From contig OZ029918.1 of NCBI GenBank assembly GCA_964023275.1, positions 36,487,063 through 36,551,062 on the forward strand: DNA of 64,000 nucleotides. Direction: 5' to 3'. The first letter of the stretch is position 1. Every line of letters starts with the position of its first letter. Origin of the DNA: Norana najaformis (taxonomy: Eukaryota > Annelida > Clitellata > Crassiclitellata > Hormogastridae). The position numbers and the translations under genes are program-made. The notes beneath the pieces were generated by a model that did no database searches, was not told the DNA's origin, and saw only the letters and a program-made list of their open reading frames with translations. Below are positions 54,001-64,000 of the stretch, piece after piece.

Positions 54001-57000
54001 CCGGATCTCCTACCTAGCCTGGGGGGACGAGTTCGGGGGTCTCGGGTTGATCATCTTCAGCTGCTGCCCATCGAAGACAGACATCGGAAACTCGAACCTG
54101 ACCGAGGCCGAGAAGAAGAAGAAGGCTCCGAAGGCGACTAGGTGGGCGTTGATTAATTCAAGCAGAGAGCTATTATATTTTGCATTAAACTCCGCCACTG
54201 CCTTGTTTGGGGGTAGTGCCAGCCCCTCGGCCAACGTTGGCTCCTACTTTGACTGATTCCGGCCTGAAAGGGTTGCAAGTTTTTAAGAATCTGAAGGGAC
54301 GAGCATTCATTTAAGGAGGTAATTAACCACGCCCTGGGAAAGTTGAAAAACTCCTCTTCAAAAAATCCTATCCTGATTCTTCCTCTTCCCCTTATCTCAC
54401 TTTCCGGTTCAATTCCAAGCACCATCCACCTGACTGTCTCCATGTTTTACTCTTGGATCTTGACCTGGAACCGAACCCTTTGTTTTGACTGAGCGCCTGC
54501 GAATAAGCTGGTTCCCGCAAATTTGCTTTCGTTGGATGCTGTAGAAATCTCGTGTTTACTCTAACGATTACGATGGTCGTATTTGCGATTTATTCGAACA
54601 CCAAGATCACGCTTCTATTTCTACACAGACGTGTAAACAAATAAGTCAAGGAAAGGTTACGATCGCCTCTTTCTTTTACCCTATTCGACAGGTACTTTTT
54701 CTTCACGGACATCTCGAACGGGAACGTGCCCAGTCTTGGAGCCAGGTACCACGCAGGAATCCACGCTCGTTACGTGCGCCAGATACGGTACATACACAAG
54801 ATGCGGTGTTGGCTGTCCTGCGCCAAGGACACGGCGACGGCCTTCTTTCTCGGGGACCTCATCCACCAGATGACCGCCCGACCGCAGTTCTGGCCCGTGG
54901 AGCACGGCGTCAACGCGTTCGACTACTGCGAGAAGCTGAACGTCATCGTAACAGGTGGTTTCGACACCGTCATCAGGCTGTGGAACCCGCTGGCCGAGGA
55001 GTCGAAGCTCGTCGGGTTCCTGAAGGGGAACATCAGTCCCGTGACGCACCTGTTGGTCAACAACCGACTGGAGCACCTGATCAGCCTCGCAGAAAACAAG
55101 GATATTCTCGTCTTCGACCTGAACACGACCACCTGCATCCAGACACTTCAGCGGAAGGCGCTGCGTTCGTTGGGTGTCAGGCCGTTCTCGGCAGCCCTGC
55201 TTCATCAACGCATCAACCGGATCATACTGGCGACGAAGAGCGTTGCCATCATCACCAGTCGATGGGATGAGAGCAACGAGCAGTCGGCCGTGGCCACAGA
55301 CCGGCTGATTACCGTCATGCTCTACAACTCGCTCTTCAAACAGGTTGCTGAAGATTTAGCATCGCCAAGAAGCAGTGGCGGATCCAGGATTGCTTGCGTG
55401 GGGCAATGGCATTTCCAGAGGGGCGCCACAGTCTGGCAGTCCACCATGCACGGGTCTGGTCTGAGGGGCACCGGTATATAACCAAGAGGGGCGGGAGAGC
55501 GAACCACCCACCCATGCCTATTGCTAAATCCGCCACTGTAAAGAAGCTGTTTTATTAATGCATCATCGTCACCGTCGACATCTTCCTTTATCGCCGTCAT
55601 TACCTTCACTGCTCACCTAGCTGTGAAATTCCTCTAAGGCATCGAACATATGTGTTCCAGTTTGGTCGAAAAAACGATGGCTTTACATAACAAGATGTGT
55701 TAATTACATTCAAGTTCATGGTTCGCATTACTGTTCTTCGATCTTGATAGCATTACCGTATTTTCACTTGTCACTGTTAACGTATTTGCACTTATTTCTG
55801 TTGATATCTTGCCCACAGCACTTAAGTTGTTACTGTCGACCATATGAGCGGCTGCAGATTCGGATTGCTGACTCTATCGAAAGATTCCCCGCTCCGATTC
55901 GTAGCATTTCCACTCAATAGGTTGTAATGCGAACCGCTCCACTTTTCTCATTGTTCTCGAGTCAGATTCTAGGCAGCGTCTATATAGAGTCTCTGTTTCC
56001 GTGTCTTCTCGGATTCCCTCCTGGTTTTCGACCAGACTCATCCCAGAATTTGGCATTTGCTTATGGCGGTGACCATCGACTGATGCCTAGAGCATTGAAA
56101 TAATGGCGCTATAGAAGTCATCGGGTATTGCTGTGCACGTTGTGGGATCTTCGAACAGGTGGTTACTGGCGACCAGAGGTCACGTGTTTCCGTCTACGAC
56201 ATCTTCACGGGCGAGAAGATCATGCAGTTCACGGCCCACACGATTGTCGAAAACGGCCAGACGATCGAGGCGGAGATAACGGCCATGAGCTTCGACCCGA
56301 CGCGTCGAAGGCTGGCGACCGGGACTCGGGACGGAGTCGTCAAGATCTGGAACTTCAACAATGGGACGGTGCTGCGCGAGCTGCCGTCCTCCGACCGAAA
56401 GGAGATCACGTGCATCGCGTGGCCGCCGACCCGAATTCTTGTGGGCGGCTGGAGCAGGCGCGTGACGGTCTACCTGGAGATAGCGGAAAACAACGAGTTT
56501 CGCTGTCTCAAGCCGGAACACGTTGGCGACATCCTGTGCGTCAACGTGTACCCGCCGAGACTTGCCATGTCGGCGTCCGTTGACGGAAGCATCATGGTCT
56601 GGTCTCTCGACACGTCTTATCCGCTGTTCATGTTTTCCACGCTGTTCCCCGACGAGGTGGCGTCGGCAGACTTCTATAAAAGCCCCCTGGAAAAGTCCGC
56701 CGAAAGGAAATCCGGACGCCAGGAGGCTGGCGGTCAGAATTTTTTTCGGATATCGGCCGGTCGGCAGCAGGAGCAAGGACGGAAGAGTTACTGGGGTGAA
56801 AGGGAAAGCCAGAAGCCTCGAAGCACTAGTGTGAACAGCGGATCTGTTGCGAGCGGCAACACCCCTTTCGACGCGTCCGTGGAGGTAATGCTCGTCCTGA
56901 CACGACGAGATATAGCCGAAGACGTAGCGGTGCTTCTCACGTGCCTGACGAACGGACATGTGCTCGCTTGGCCTCTTAGCATCAAAGGCCGGTGCGTTGG

Positions 57001-59342
57001 CGACTTCTTTGCCGCGTCTGCTGAAGAGGAGTCCATCAACAGCGCCAGTGTCACAGACGACAACGAATTTCTTGTCACCGGGGACTCGGCGGGCTACATC
57101 AAAGTCTGGGACATCAGTCACTACCGATGCGGGGCTCAGGGCCCAGCGTGCTGCGAGGAAACGGACGCCGAGAGAGAGTCCGTCTGGAACGAGTTTCCCT
57201 ATGTTCGGATGCGACGGATCACGGATACGCTTCGACTGTCCAAGCGACGGAATCTGCCGCTGCATCTGAAATGCAAGTGCACGGCCACGGACGAGGGTCC
57301 AAGCGACGCCATCGATGGCAATCCGCCGCATCTTGTCAACTGCTTCTATGCGCACATGGGAAGTCTTGTGGGTGTAGTTGTGGCCAAGGTAAGTGTGCAG
57401 TTACGATAAATCTGAAAGTTTTTGCGCTGTTATCGTAAAGCACAAGGCATCACTCGGTGGTCGGTTCTAAGCAAACCAATATTCCAAAAGCATAATCTAT
57501 TAAACAAAACCACTCGAGATCCCTGAGGCCTAAATATCGGAAGACGGGTAACGGAGATCAAGCAATCCGAAAGAGTTGAGATTTCAGCCCTGACTTAAAC
57601 GATATCACTGAATCGTAGAGCGAATTCCAGTCTTGGGCCAGCGTCAAATCAATTTGCTAATTACTGTAGAGACTTATCTGATTGCAAAACTAAATTTTCA
57701 AATCCTAAGATTGTAAATTTGTCTGGTCAGCATCTTTTATGCCTTCTTGTAATAAGAAATTAAAGTCGTGGTTACTTTATTTTCCCAAGGTACACATGAT
57801 TTCTCAGGAGTTAGAAAATTTCTGGAGATAGAAACTACATCAGGGTTCACAGGGATTAGTATCTACTCGATCAGTTACTCTTTGTTACTTGTTACCAGCT
57901 AGAACGAGTAACCTTTCTCTGCCTTTATTTCTCCGGCGATCGGAGAACACTCTGTTCGATTGGGTCTAGTGTTTTATTTTTAAAAACATACATTTCGCTG
58001 CAGATAGGTGGGAATTACATCATCGTATCCGCTGCCACCGACTTCTCCATCAGACTGTGGACTATCCATGGCCAGTTCCTCGGCATATTCGGAATTCGCG
58101 ATCAGTGGAGGAACATCAGGTCGCTGACGAGCTCTGCCCAACCGAAGAAGACGATGTCCGCAGCCGACGAAGGGGCCACGACGGAGAACATGGAAGAGGT
58201 GTCTCCTCCTCAGACAGACGAATCGGCCAAGTCCGTACGAAACAGCGCCCGAATCGGACTTCCGAACGATCTGCGACGCGTTGCCTCATACACGACAATG
58301 TTCATTCTGGAAACGGAGGCCGACACGCGCAAAAATTCCAAGTGGTCGGTTGTACGAAATGCAACAGCCTGGATCTGTACTTTCCTCCAGAATCGGAATT
58401 TTCCACTGGAGCCCAAGGCCAGCGCCTTCACAATTCCCGGCGCGAAACCTGAAAAGGTGGCGCCGTACTCCAACAACCTTCGTGAGATGATCGACGATTA
58501 CGAAAAGGGATACATGGCCGCCAGTGGAGCGAAACGCAAGCAGCAACAGGATCTTCGGGCGCAAGCAGCCGAAAGAGACGCCAACCTGCTACGGCCGCTA
58601 CCGCCCCAGACAAGCTCTATACTCGGGAAGTCTTATCGCAAACTGACGCGGTATCGACCAATACAGAGATTGGCCCTTGACGAGTCAGTCAGTGGCGAGG
58701 TAGGAAATTTAATTACCCTTTAACAAAAGGCATGGAATGGAAAATTAAAGCAACCAAATTTTTTAGGGAATGATTGAAAGTAAGTAAGTAAGGCATTTGT
58801 TAGCACGCCATGTGTCCATCGGCTGGGCGAGGAATCAAGGGCAATTGTAATTAGTTTCCAATGCCTAAACGAGTTAATATACATGTAATTTGGTACAGCG
58901 GTCACAGTTCAATGATAGTTTAGGATCACATTTTCCGGTTTAGGTTTCGCCCTACCGTGCTCTGCCCTGTCTCGACATCGTGCAGCAGCCAACATCCGAG
59001 ATGCTCAGCTCCCCGACCGTGTCCAACATCCAGGAGAGCCATTTTCTTCCTCCAATTGACCCTGACATTGGGCTCAACATATCAAGAAAGCCGAGCGATC
59101 CGAGTCTTCGGCTAATGCAGGCACTGAAACGAGCCGGCTGGCTGCTAAAGTCTGATGGACAACTCCAAAGACACAGGGTCCCTATCAACGGACCCTTCCG
59201 GAAGTCGATGATGCTGATTCCATCACTGGCTTTGACCAGCGAAGAGGAGCTTCGAAGGCAGAGTTTAGGAGCCAGGAAAAGCAGTCATCTGTCTCCAGGT
59301 TCAAGATTAAGCAAGTCAAAATCTAACAAATGGAGTGACTAA
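50564..59342 (+). CDS. EF-hand and WD40-repeat protein, WDR49/WDR64-like, 8 exons
   Basis: Exons: 50564-50846, 52445-52674, 53036-53222, 53709-54141, 54692-55343, 56159-57388, 58004-58699, 58944-59342; 1369 codons, phases 1/0/1/2/0/0/0. Order: Pro/Thr/Ser-rich N-terminus, two canonical EF-hand loops at ~136-147 (DADHGGTISMDE) and ~173-184 (DTNCDGIIDWEE), then WD40 blades over ~230-1060 (RYLSASKEGLLTFWTK, VIVTGGFDTVIRLWNPL, RRLATGTRDGVVKIWNF, MSASVDGSIMVWSL, FLVTGDSAGYIKVWDI, IIVSAATDFSIRLWTI), and a basic C-terminus. EF-hands before WD40 repeats are the layout of WDR49/WDR64 and fly WDY, linked to cilia and testis. ATG 50564 has a good context (CCAAAATGG), but the frame is open upstream to ~50450, so a further 5' exon is possible. 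Exon 1 uses the weaker donor GTTTGT. Exons are much GC-richer than introns. Confidence 0.82.
50928..51105 (+). repeat. Compound trinucleotide microsatellite
   Basis: ACT/ACC repeats, then (AAT)n at about 50996-51057, then (AAC)n. First intron of the WD40 gene. Confidence 0.95.
51180..51330 (-). repeat. Worn LINE 3' end
   Basis: AATCTCCGAAATTTCTCGAC and GACCAGCTCAGTCACGTGCT follow the layout of the ATTACG-tail LINE ends (minus) but are much more diverged. Similar wording occurs at 21370-21400. Confidence 0.4.
51590..52405 (+). repeat. Polypyrimidine tract (~800 bp) with ~195-bp internal duplication
   Basis: Almost pure CTT/CCT sequence ending 40 bp before the acceptor of exon 52445. The blocks near 52010-52200 and 52200-52400 repeat each other (CACCTTCTTTCTCCTCTTCT, GCGTTCCTTCATCTCGG, TCTCACTCATCATTCTCTT). 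Long Leu/Ser or Arg/Glu frames here are artefacts. Confidence 0.9.
52725..52895 (+). repeat. (ATCA)n, (GTCT)n and (CAGT)n microsatellites
   Basis: CAATCAATCAATCAATCA, CTGTCTGTCTGTCTC and GTCAGTCAGTCAGTCGG. Intronic in the WD40 gene. A related tract lies at 53580-53690. Confidence 0.9.
54185..54300 (+). repeat. Fragment of dispersed repeat
   Basis: ACTCCGCCACTGCCTTGTTT and GGTAGTGCCAGCCCC match the reverse complement of 37580-37620. Intronic in the WD40 gene. Confidence 0.5.
54335..54585 (+). mobile_element. LINE 3' end, ATTACG group
   Basis: GATTCTTCCTCTTCCCCTTA, TTGGATCTTGACCTGGAACC, GAGCGCCTGCGAATAAGCTG and GCTGTAGAAATCTCGTG; reverse-strand partner of the copies at 34080 and 48178. Intronic in the WD40 gene. 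Confidence 0.75.
55373..55538 (+). mobile_element. Non-autonomous hAT element (MITE), 166 bp
   Basis: Starts CAGTGGCGGATCCAG and ends CTAAATCCGCCACTG: terminal inverted repeats of hAT type. Flanks CCAAGAAG and TAAAGAAG agree in 6 of 8 bases, as for an 8-bp target-site duplication with some decay. No coding capacity. It sits 30 bp after the donor of WD40-gene exon 54692-55343. A degraded copy is at 36376-36540. Confidence 0.8.
55860..56125 (+). mobile_element. LINE 3' tail, GATTA group
   Basis: GACTGATGCCTAGAGCATTG and GGCGCTATAGAAGTCATCGG end 34 bp before the acceptor of exon 56159; upstream TTTTCGACCAGACTCATCCC matches 33565-33585. No long tail is left. Confidence 0.6.
57530..57660 (-). repeat. 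Possible worn LINE fragment
   Basis: GGTAACGGAGATCAAGCAAT and AGCGAATTCCAGTCTTGGGC recall the minus-strand LINE coding ends (compare GTTTATTCCAGAGGGATGGG at 34386), but too diverged to be sure. Intronic in the WD40 gene. Confidence 0.3.
58770..58850 (-). repeat. Dispersed repeat (TTAC-tail group)
   Basis: AAGTAAGTAAGTAAGGCATT, TGTTAGCACGCCATGTGTCC: relative of 24225-24330. Last intron of the WD40 gene. Confidence 0.5.
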
Positions 59343-59579
59343 AACGAAAGTGCTCTGATGTGAGAAAACACTGTGCTGGATCAGTTGCAAGTGAGACGGC
59401 AGATAAGTCCATACTTTCTGAATGTCATACCTTTAGTATTCCTCCTACAGTAGAATACTTATGTTTTTATGTGCTTACGCAGGAAAACTAACACGCATGC
59501 CATTTGCTTTTGGCCACAAATAATGGCAGCAACAGAAGTCAAAGTAACGTGTAGTGATTTTGTAGATTAACTGATTAAC

Positions 59580-59835
59580 AGTGATTACTACTACTACTAA
59601 TAATAATAAAAATGATGATAATAATGATGACTTCAAAGTTTATAATAATAATAATAAATAATAATAACGATAATAGTAATGATGATAATAACAATGATGA
59701 TAATAATAACTAGTAATGATAATAATGATAATATTAATAATGATAGTAATGATAATGACAATAATGATGACAATGATGATCATGATGATAATAATAATAA
59801 CAATAACAATAATGATAATAATAATATTGACAGAC
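59580..59835 (+). repeat. AAT/GAT simple repeat
   Basis: AATAATAATAATGATAATGATG-like DNA in the 3' flank of the WD40 gene. An AATAAA at 59605 lies inside it and may or may not be its polyadenylation signal. Confidence 0.9.
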
Positions 59836-59932
59836 AAAACATAATTTTGTGGTTTGGTTGAGTCATCAAGTGGCGTCACACATCTCTTTAAACAGACACT
59901 TCATAAACACGAAAATACACAAAATAAACAAA

Positions 59933-60037
59933 AAACATCCCTTAAGTTTAACGTCATATTAACGTCACTGAACAAGACTCACAAAAGCTTCTACACAGCG
60001 CCACAGATAGACATCCAGATTGAATACGAGGAAACCA
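59933..60037 (-). repeat. LINE-like 3' end, direct duplicate copy 1
   Basis: AAAACATCCCTTAAGTTTAA, CATATTAACGTCACTGAACA and TCTACACAGCGCCACAGATA match 61407-61512 at about 90%. The minus strand reads GGCGCTGTGTAGAAGC, a form of the LINE 3' end motif seen elsewhere here. Confidence 0.75.
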
Positions 60038-60079
60038 ACCATGCACGAATAAAACCCAACCTTAGGAGAGGTACGTGCA

Positions 60080-60336
60080 ACCCAACGTGTAAACATCTTA
60101 GTACCATGAGGGTATTACGGTGTTTACATGTTGGTGTAAACACCTTAGATGTAAATGTAAAGGTTTTTCTATACCGACCATACGGCCTCAACCCTGCTCA
60201 TTTTCCACGAATTAATTGGGCGAGATCCTTCATCACCGCTGCCTGTTTCAACGGGCCCCACGCCTTTGAATGTCCCTGTGTTTGGACCATGCTATCCCCT
60301 AGTATCCTCATGGTACAAAGGTGTTTACATGTTGCA
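60080..60336. mobile_element. Fold-back element with ~33-bp inverted ends
   Basis: Left end CAACGTGTAAACATCTTAGT..CATGAGG and the reverse complement of the right end (60301-60336: CCTCATGGTACAAAGGTGTT) agree in about 28 of 33 positions. Inside is a minus-strand copy of the 2255-2525 repeat family (60165-60295), so this may be a composite. Confidence 0.5.
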
Positions 60337-60731
60337 GTGTCACATTAGGTAGCCATATTCCAGCAACTTTGAGAATCTTTAAAAGGTGCTTTGAAAATAT
60401 CCAGATACACACTTACATACACATCTGCTTTGCTCATAGATATTCAAGCATCGTTTTCTTACGTATGAACTTGTTCAAACCCCGCTTACTCCAGCAAAAG
60501 TCAGACTTGTAAACAATCACCCACACCACCCTTTTACTTACTATACATTTGTAATTACCAGTGTTTCCATTTCTAATCAGAACTGAATCAAAAACCTGCA
60601 AGATCGCAACAAATTGTCAACGATGCAAACTAAGTCAGCAACAGTCTGTAATATTGAAACGAAACCAACAGCGCAACAATATTTTCGCCCACTGTGTCTA
60701 TTTCTCCGTAGCGTCTACTTCTCCATGGCGT

Positions 60732-63700
60732 CTATTTCTCCGTAGTGCTACTCGGCTTCTCATCTTCCAGAGCCTCAAATTTGTCATGTTTCCACTCACG
60801 AGACTCCACAGATCCTGCAAGAAAGAAATTGTCGGGTGCCTAGTCAGTGATCTCAAATGAATAAAAAAAAAGAAAAGCACAAGAAAAATAAATTAGAAAT
60901 CAAATCAAAAGCAGAAGAATTAATAAAAATAACTAAGTTAAAAACAGTGAGCAGCTGGAGTAATTTTAGATCTGATGACAAGGAAATGACACATACATAC
61001 ATACATGCATCATACATACCGTATACACCAGTACATACATAGATACATCCATGAAAACACACACATATTCTTACAAACATACATTCACACATATCACGTT
61101 GTTGCAACTGACAAACAGGAAACAACCAAAACGTTAACAACAAACCATAACATAACAATTCGTCAAAATTTACACACACAAAACACGTCAACAACAGTTT
61201 AAATGGTTCTTACTCGAACGCTTTCGGAATCCTGTGTTCTGAAAGCGAGGCATTCCTCTGCCCCCCATTCCTCGCCCTCCTCTGATCCCACGGCCTCCTC
61301 TCACAAAGCCGCCTCGACCGCGACCTCTGTTGACCTCCCACGGAACGTCCTCACTTCGATTATCGTGCTGAACATGACAACATCAAGACTTGCATAAGTA
61401 AACTGAAAACATCCCTTAAGTCTAACGTCATATTAACTTCACTGAACAAGACTCACTAAAGCTTCTACACCGCGCCACAGATAGATTCCCAGATTGAATA
61501 CGAGGAAACTGACCATAAACAGAGTTATCTAAAGAATTGAAAGGTTCATTAACTGCACTCCGGACACACACGAGGTCAGTAAAACCGAATATGAAACATG
61601 ATACAAGTGTGTAAGAACAATTTTTCCAGGATCATTACACAGAGTCCACTCAGCAGGCATGAACTTACAATTGTTGGATTGCAGACCCAGCATGCCACCA
61701 GAAGATCACCGCATGGTATCACAGTATTAATAGAGGTATTCATACTAAAACGATTTCCTACGCTTAAAACAATTCTTTTCTCTAGACTCAAACTATACAC
61801 AAAATCGCAGAACTCAGGAAAACTGAAAATCAAATTCAAATGTTGGTAGAAAGTAAAAATTCCTGAAATGACTCACTTGACAACTGAAAACTTAAAGAAA
61901 AAATTCACAGTTTTAGTAACCTATGAACACATAATGCCAACTTCCTTTAATTTAAGTCGTTAGAAACACAAGTTCAACCAACCTCAAAATAGCTTCGACC
62001 TCTAGGAATCATTTCCGGTTTGTCCATCCAGGAATCGTAGGAATACTTATCTACAAAAGACCAACAGAAATTGATGAACCATGCAAGGTAAGCTCAGGTG
62101 AGGTAACCTCATATAATGATAATACACAGAAGATCACTTTTCGACCTTGCTATCCATGGATTTCAGGACATGCAGGTAAATCAGCTTGACCAACATTCCA
62201 CTGACCTAACCCATATTCTGCTGTCTCATCATGAACTGATCCAGTCTCTAGTGACCCAACCTCAACCTAACCTATATTCTGCAGACTGGCCATGACCAAA
62301 TTCAGTCTCTAGTGACCACACCCACTCTAACCCAGATTCTGCAGACTGACAACGACCTGATCCAGTCTCCGATGTCTTGACCTCGACCTGACTCAGATTC
62401 TGCAGACTGATCACGACCTGATCCAGTTTCTCATGACCCGACCCAGAGAAACAAAGACACAAGTACCTGGTCGTCTGGAGAAGTCGGGCAACTCTACTGG
62501 TTGATTCTTTTCCTCCTCTTGTGGAGGAAGCTTTGCTCCACGCACCACTGCACACAATGCATAAAGAAAAAATGCCATTGAAAAAAAAACAGTTTGCTAT
62601 AAGAGGGCATATACCATGAAATACAGGAATAAAATAGCAACAATATAAAACAGTATGCCCCAGAACAAAACAGAAAGCAACAGGACAAAACTGTAGGGCA
62701 TAGGACAAAACAGTAAGCATGAGGCAAAATAGTAAGCAGCAGAATTAATAAATGTAAAACAATAAACGTAAATGTTTATGTTTTTCTACAGTTACCGTAA
62801 GGCCTCGACCCTGCTCCATTTTCAAAGAATTTATTGGGTGAGATCCTTCACCAATCGCAGCCCGTTTGAATGGGTGCCATGCCATTTAGGGTCTCCGTCT
62901 ATGAACTGTGCTAGCCCGAGGTTCAAATCTCTGAAATGAGCCATGACCAGGACAATGATGACTTAGTTAACAGATAAGGTACTAAGCAGAAACGAATGAT
63001 GGGGCAGATAAACAATTGTAAATATATATTTACTTTATTGACTTACCAGAAGAAGTCACTTTTCCTCTGAACTTTTCCATAGGTCTCCTAAAATTGTAAA
63101 TGCAAATAATCCTATGCGATCAACAGAAGTGAATGAACTTTTCACAATGTTAGAAATGGTCAGCAAAAATGCATAACAAAAGTGAAAGTTTTGTATATGA
63201 TGAAGATACGAGACTAGTAATTATTTATCTACTTATTCTGGCATTTATATAGCTCCTGTATTTAATGCACAAGACATCAGTTAAAGGCACTAAACAGTCG
63301 AGCAGTAAGAACTTACCGACGGTTCTAAAAAAATGATGAAAGTAGGAATAATGATGATAAATAATAAGACTAACAATATGATAACAACAAATAATGAAAC
63401 AGATAATGAAGAAACTTGCCTCCTGCCCTGTGCACCTCGGAAGAACCTCGAATCTTGGTCCTGACTGTTGGTCTGTCTAAGATTTGGGTCCTCTCTGAAA
63501 GCTCCAAAGCGCCGGCGGTCCCGAAACTGAGGCTCGGGCACCCCAGACCTTCTGATTTCGGGGTCACTTCTCGTCTGGACGACCCTGCGTCCAAGACGTT
63601 CGCTGGCGCTCGTTACCTCTGTCTCTGCATCCCTCGCTCGATCCGACGTTATGATCGGCACCTGGATGACCGTCTCGCGTCCAACATCTTTCCAAAAAAG

Positions 63701-64000
63701 GGTTGGCATATGAGTTGAAGCCTCGTTTGCACCTCTCGATGCCTGGCCTAACCTGTACCACACTGCTTCCGACGCTGTTTCCCTGTTACGGGACTTCATC
63801 ACAGTGACCACCCGCTTTTCAGCATACTCTTCTTCCGGTTCTTCATCGCGGCTGGACACAAACTCTGTGCGGCTGCTCAGTGGTTTTCGACCCTCGTCGT
63901 TTCGGCGCAGGAGATGAACTTCGTGCGGATGAAAGTTCGGAATGACAAACGGTTCGTCGCCGTCAATGTTTCGCTCAATTTCGATCGAGATAGATTCGTC
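60732..64000 (-). CDS. Arg/Gly-rich nuclear protein with Btz-like C-terminal motif (BCLAF1/THRAP3-like), 3' part
   Basis: Minus-strand exons: 64000(edge)-63420, 63087-63047, 62547-62467, 62050-61983, 61367-61214, 60814-60732; phases agree and lead to a TAG. Visible in order: a charged region (SSRDEEPEEEYAEKRVV; RDRRRFGAFREDPNLRQ), short acidic/proline exons (RPMEKFRGKV; LPPQEEEKNQPVELPDFSRR; DSWMDKPEMIPRGRSYFE), an RGRGRGGFVRGGRGIRGG stretch, then SREWKHDKFEALEDEK near the end. An RG region followed by W.HDKF is typical of BCLAF1/THRAP3 and the Btz motif, proteins of mRNA processing and transcription. The first visible exon ends in a GC donor (AG/GCAAGT); using the nearby GT instead runs into a stop. 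The 5' part lies outside the window, so identity is tentative. Confidence 0.6.
61407..61512 (-). repeat. LINE-like 3' end, direct duplicate copy 2
   Basis: Copy of 59933-60037, here inside the intron before exon 61367-61214 of the RG-rich gene. Confidence 0.75.
62170..62460 (-). repeat. ~58-bp minisatellite, about 4.5 units
   Basis: Unit GACCTGATCCAGTCTCTAGT, GACCC/ACACAACCTCAACCTAACC, ATTCTGCAGACTG. It lies in the intron before exon 62547-62467 and ends next to its donor. Confidence 0.85.
62770..62960 (-). repeat. Dispersed repeat, copy of the 2255-2525 family with B-box-like motif
   Basis: GTAAGGCCTCGACCCTGCTC, GTGAGATCCTTCACCAATCG and GCTAGCCCGAGGTTCAAATC match 36715-36885 and 60165-60295. 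GGTTCAAATCT resembles a Pol III B box, so the family may be a SINE. Confidence 0.65.

Noticed and set aside
56180-57355. 391-codon open frame on the minus strand
   Set aside because: It lies opposite the large WD40-gene exon, which has clear WD40 motifs; GC-rich coding DNA often leaves its antisense frame open.

Overview
The window is nuclear DNA of an invertebrate animal: AT-rich introns, GT-AG splicing, dense microsatellites and minisatellites, and many short 3' ends of LINE retrotransposons and SINEs. I assembled five gene models by hand from splice sites; exon phases agree through each of them. The best clue to the animal is a phosphagen kinase of the creatine-kinase lineage whose substrate-specificity loop is not that of a true creatine kinase. 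Such enzymes are best known from annelids and sipunculids, so I lean to a marine worm or another lophotrochozoan, but this is an inference.

Layout. 1-1.2 kb: a 193-bp tandem repeat carrying a short exon-like frame, perhaps the 3' end of a plus-strand gene. 2.84-16.06 kb (+): a 14-exon FNBP4 (formin-binding protein 4) gene with two WW domains. 19.16-21.12 kb (-): PXMP4/PMP24, a peroxisomal membrane protein, 4 exons. It lies head-to-head with the next gene across 0.93 kb. 22.05-32.99 kb (+): a 13-exon RNA-binding protein with an acidic N-terminus, two RRM-like folds, an RGG region and a long S/Y/G/Q/N-rich prion-like tail. 35.36-42.32 kb (-): the phosphagen kinase, eight coding exons; its first ~45 residues are missing next to a 10-N assembly gap, with a TATA-type promoter just beyond. 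42.6-50.5 kb: repeats, plus a likely promoter and first exon at 47.72-47.95 kb. 50.56-59.34 kb (+): an EF-hand/WD40 protein of the WDR49/WDR64 type, 8 exons. 60.73-64.0 kb (-): the 3' part of an Arg/Gly-rich nuclear protein ending in a Btz-like motif (BCLAF1/THRAP3-like), with a probable GC-AG intron.

No operon or common pathway links the genes; they are independent host genes (actin/splicing scaffold, peroxisome, RNA binding, energy buffering, probable cilium/sperm protein, mRNA processing). Most of the remaining sequence is repeats. Several LINE groups each have their own 3' microsatellite tail, there are tRNA-derived SINE pieces, a hAT-type MITE family, and about ten minisatellites. I found no complete transposon, CRISPR array, rRNA gene or true tRNA gene. 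The most unusual points are the kinase (specificity loop, missing N-terminus, two acceptor/donor-fused splice sites), the repeated exon-like unit at the left edge, and the unfamiliar prion-like RNA-binding protein.
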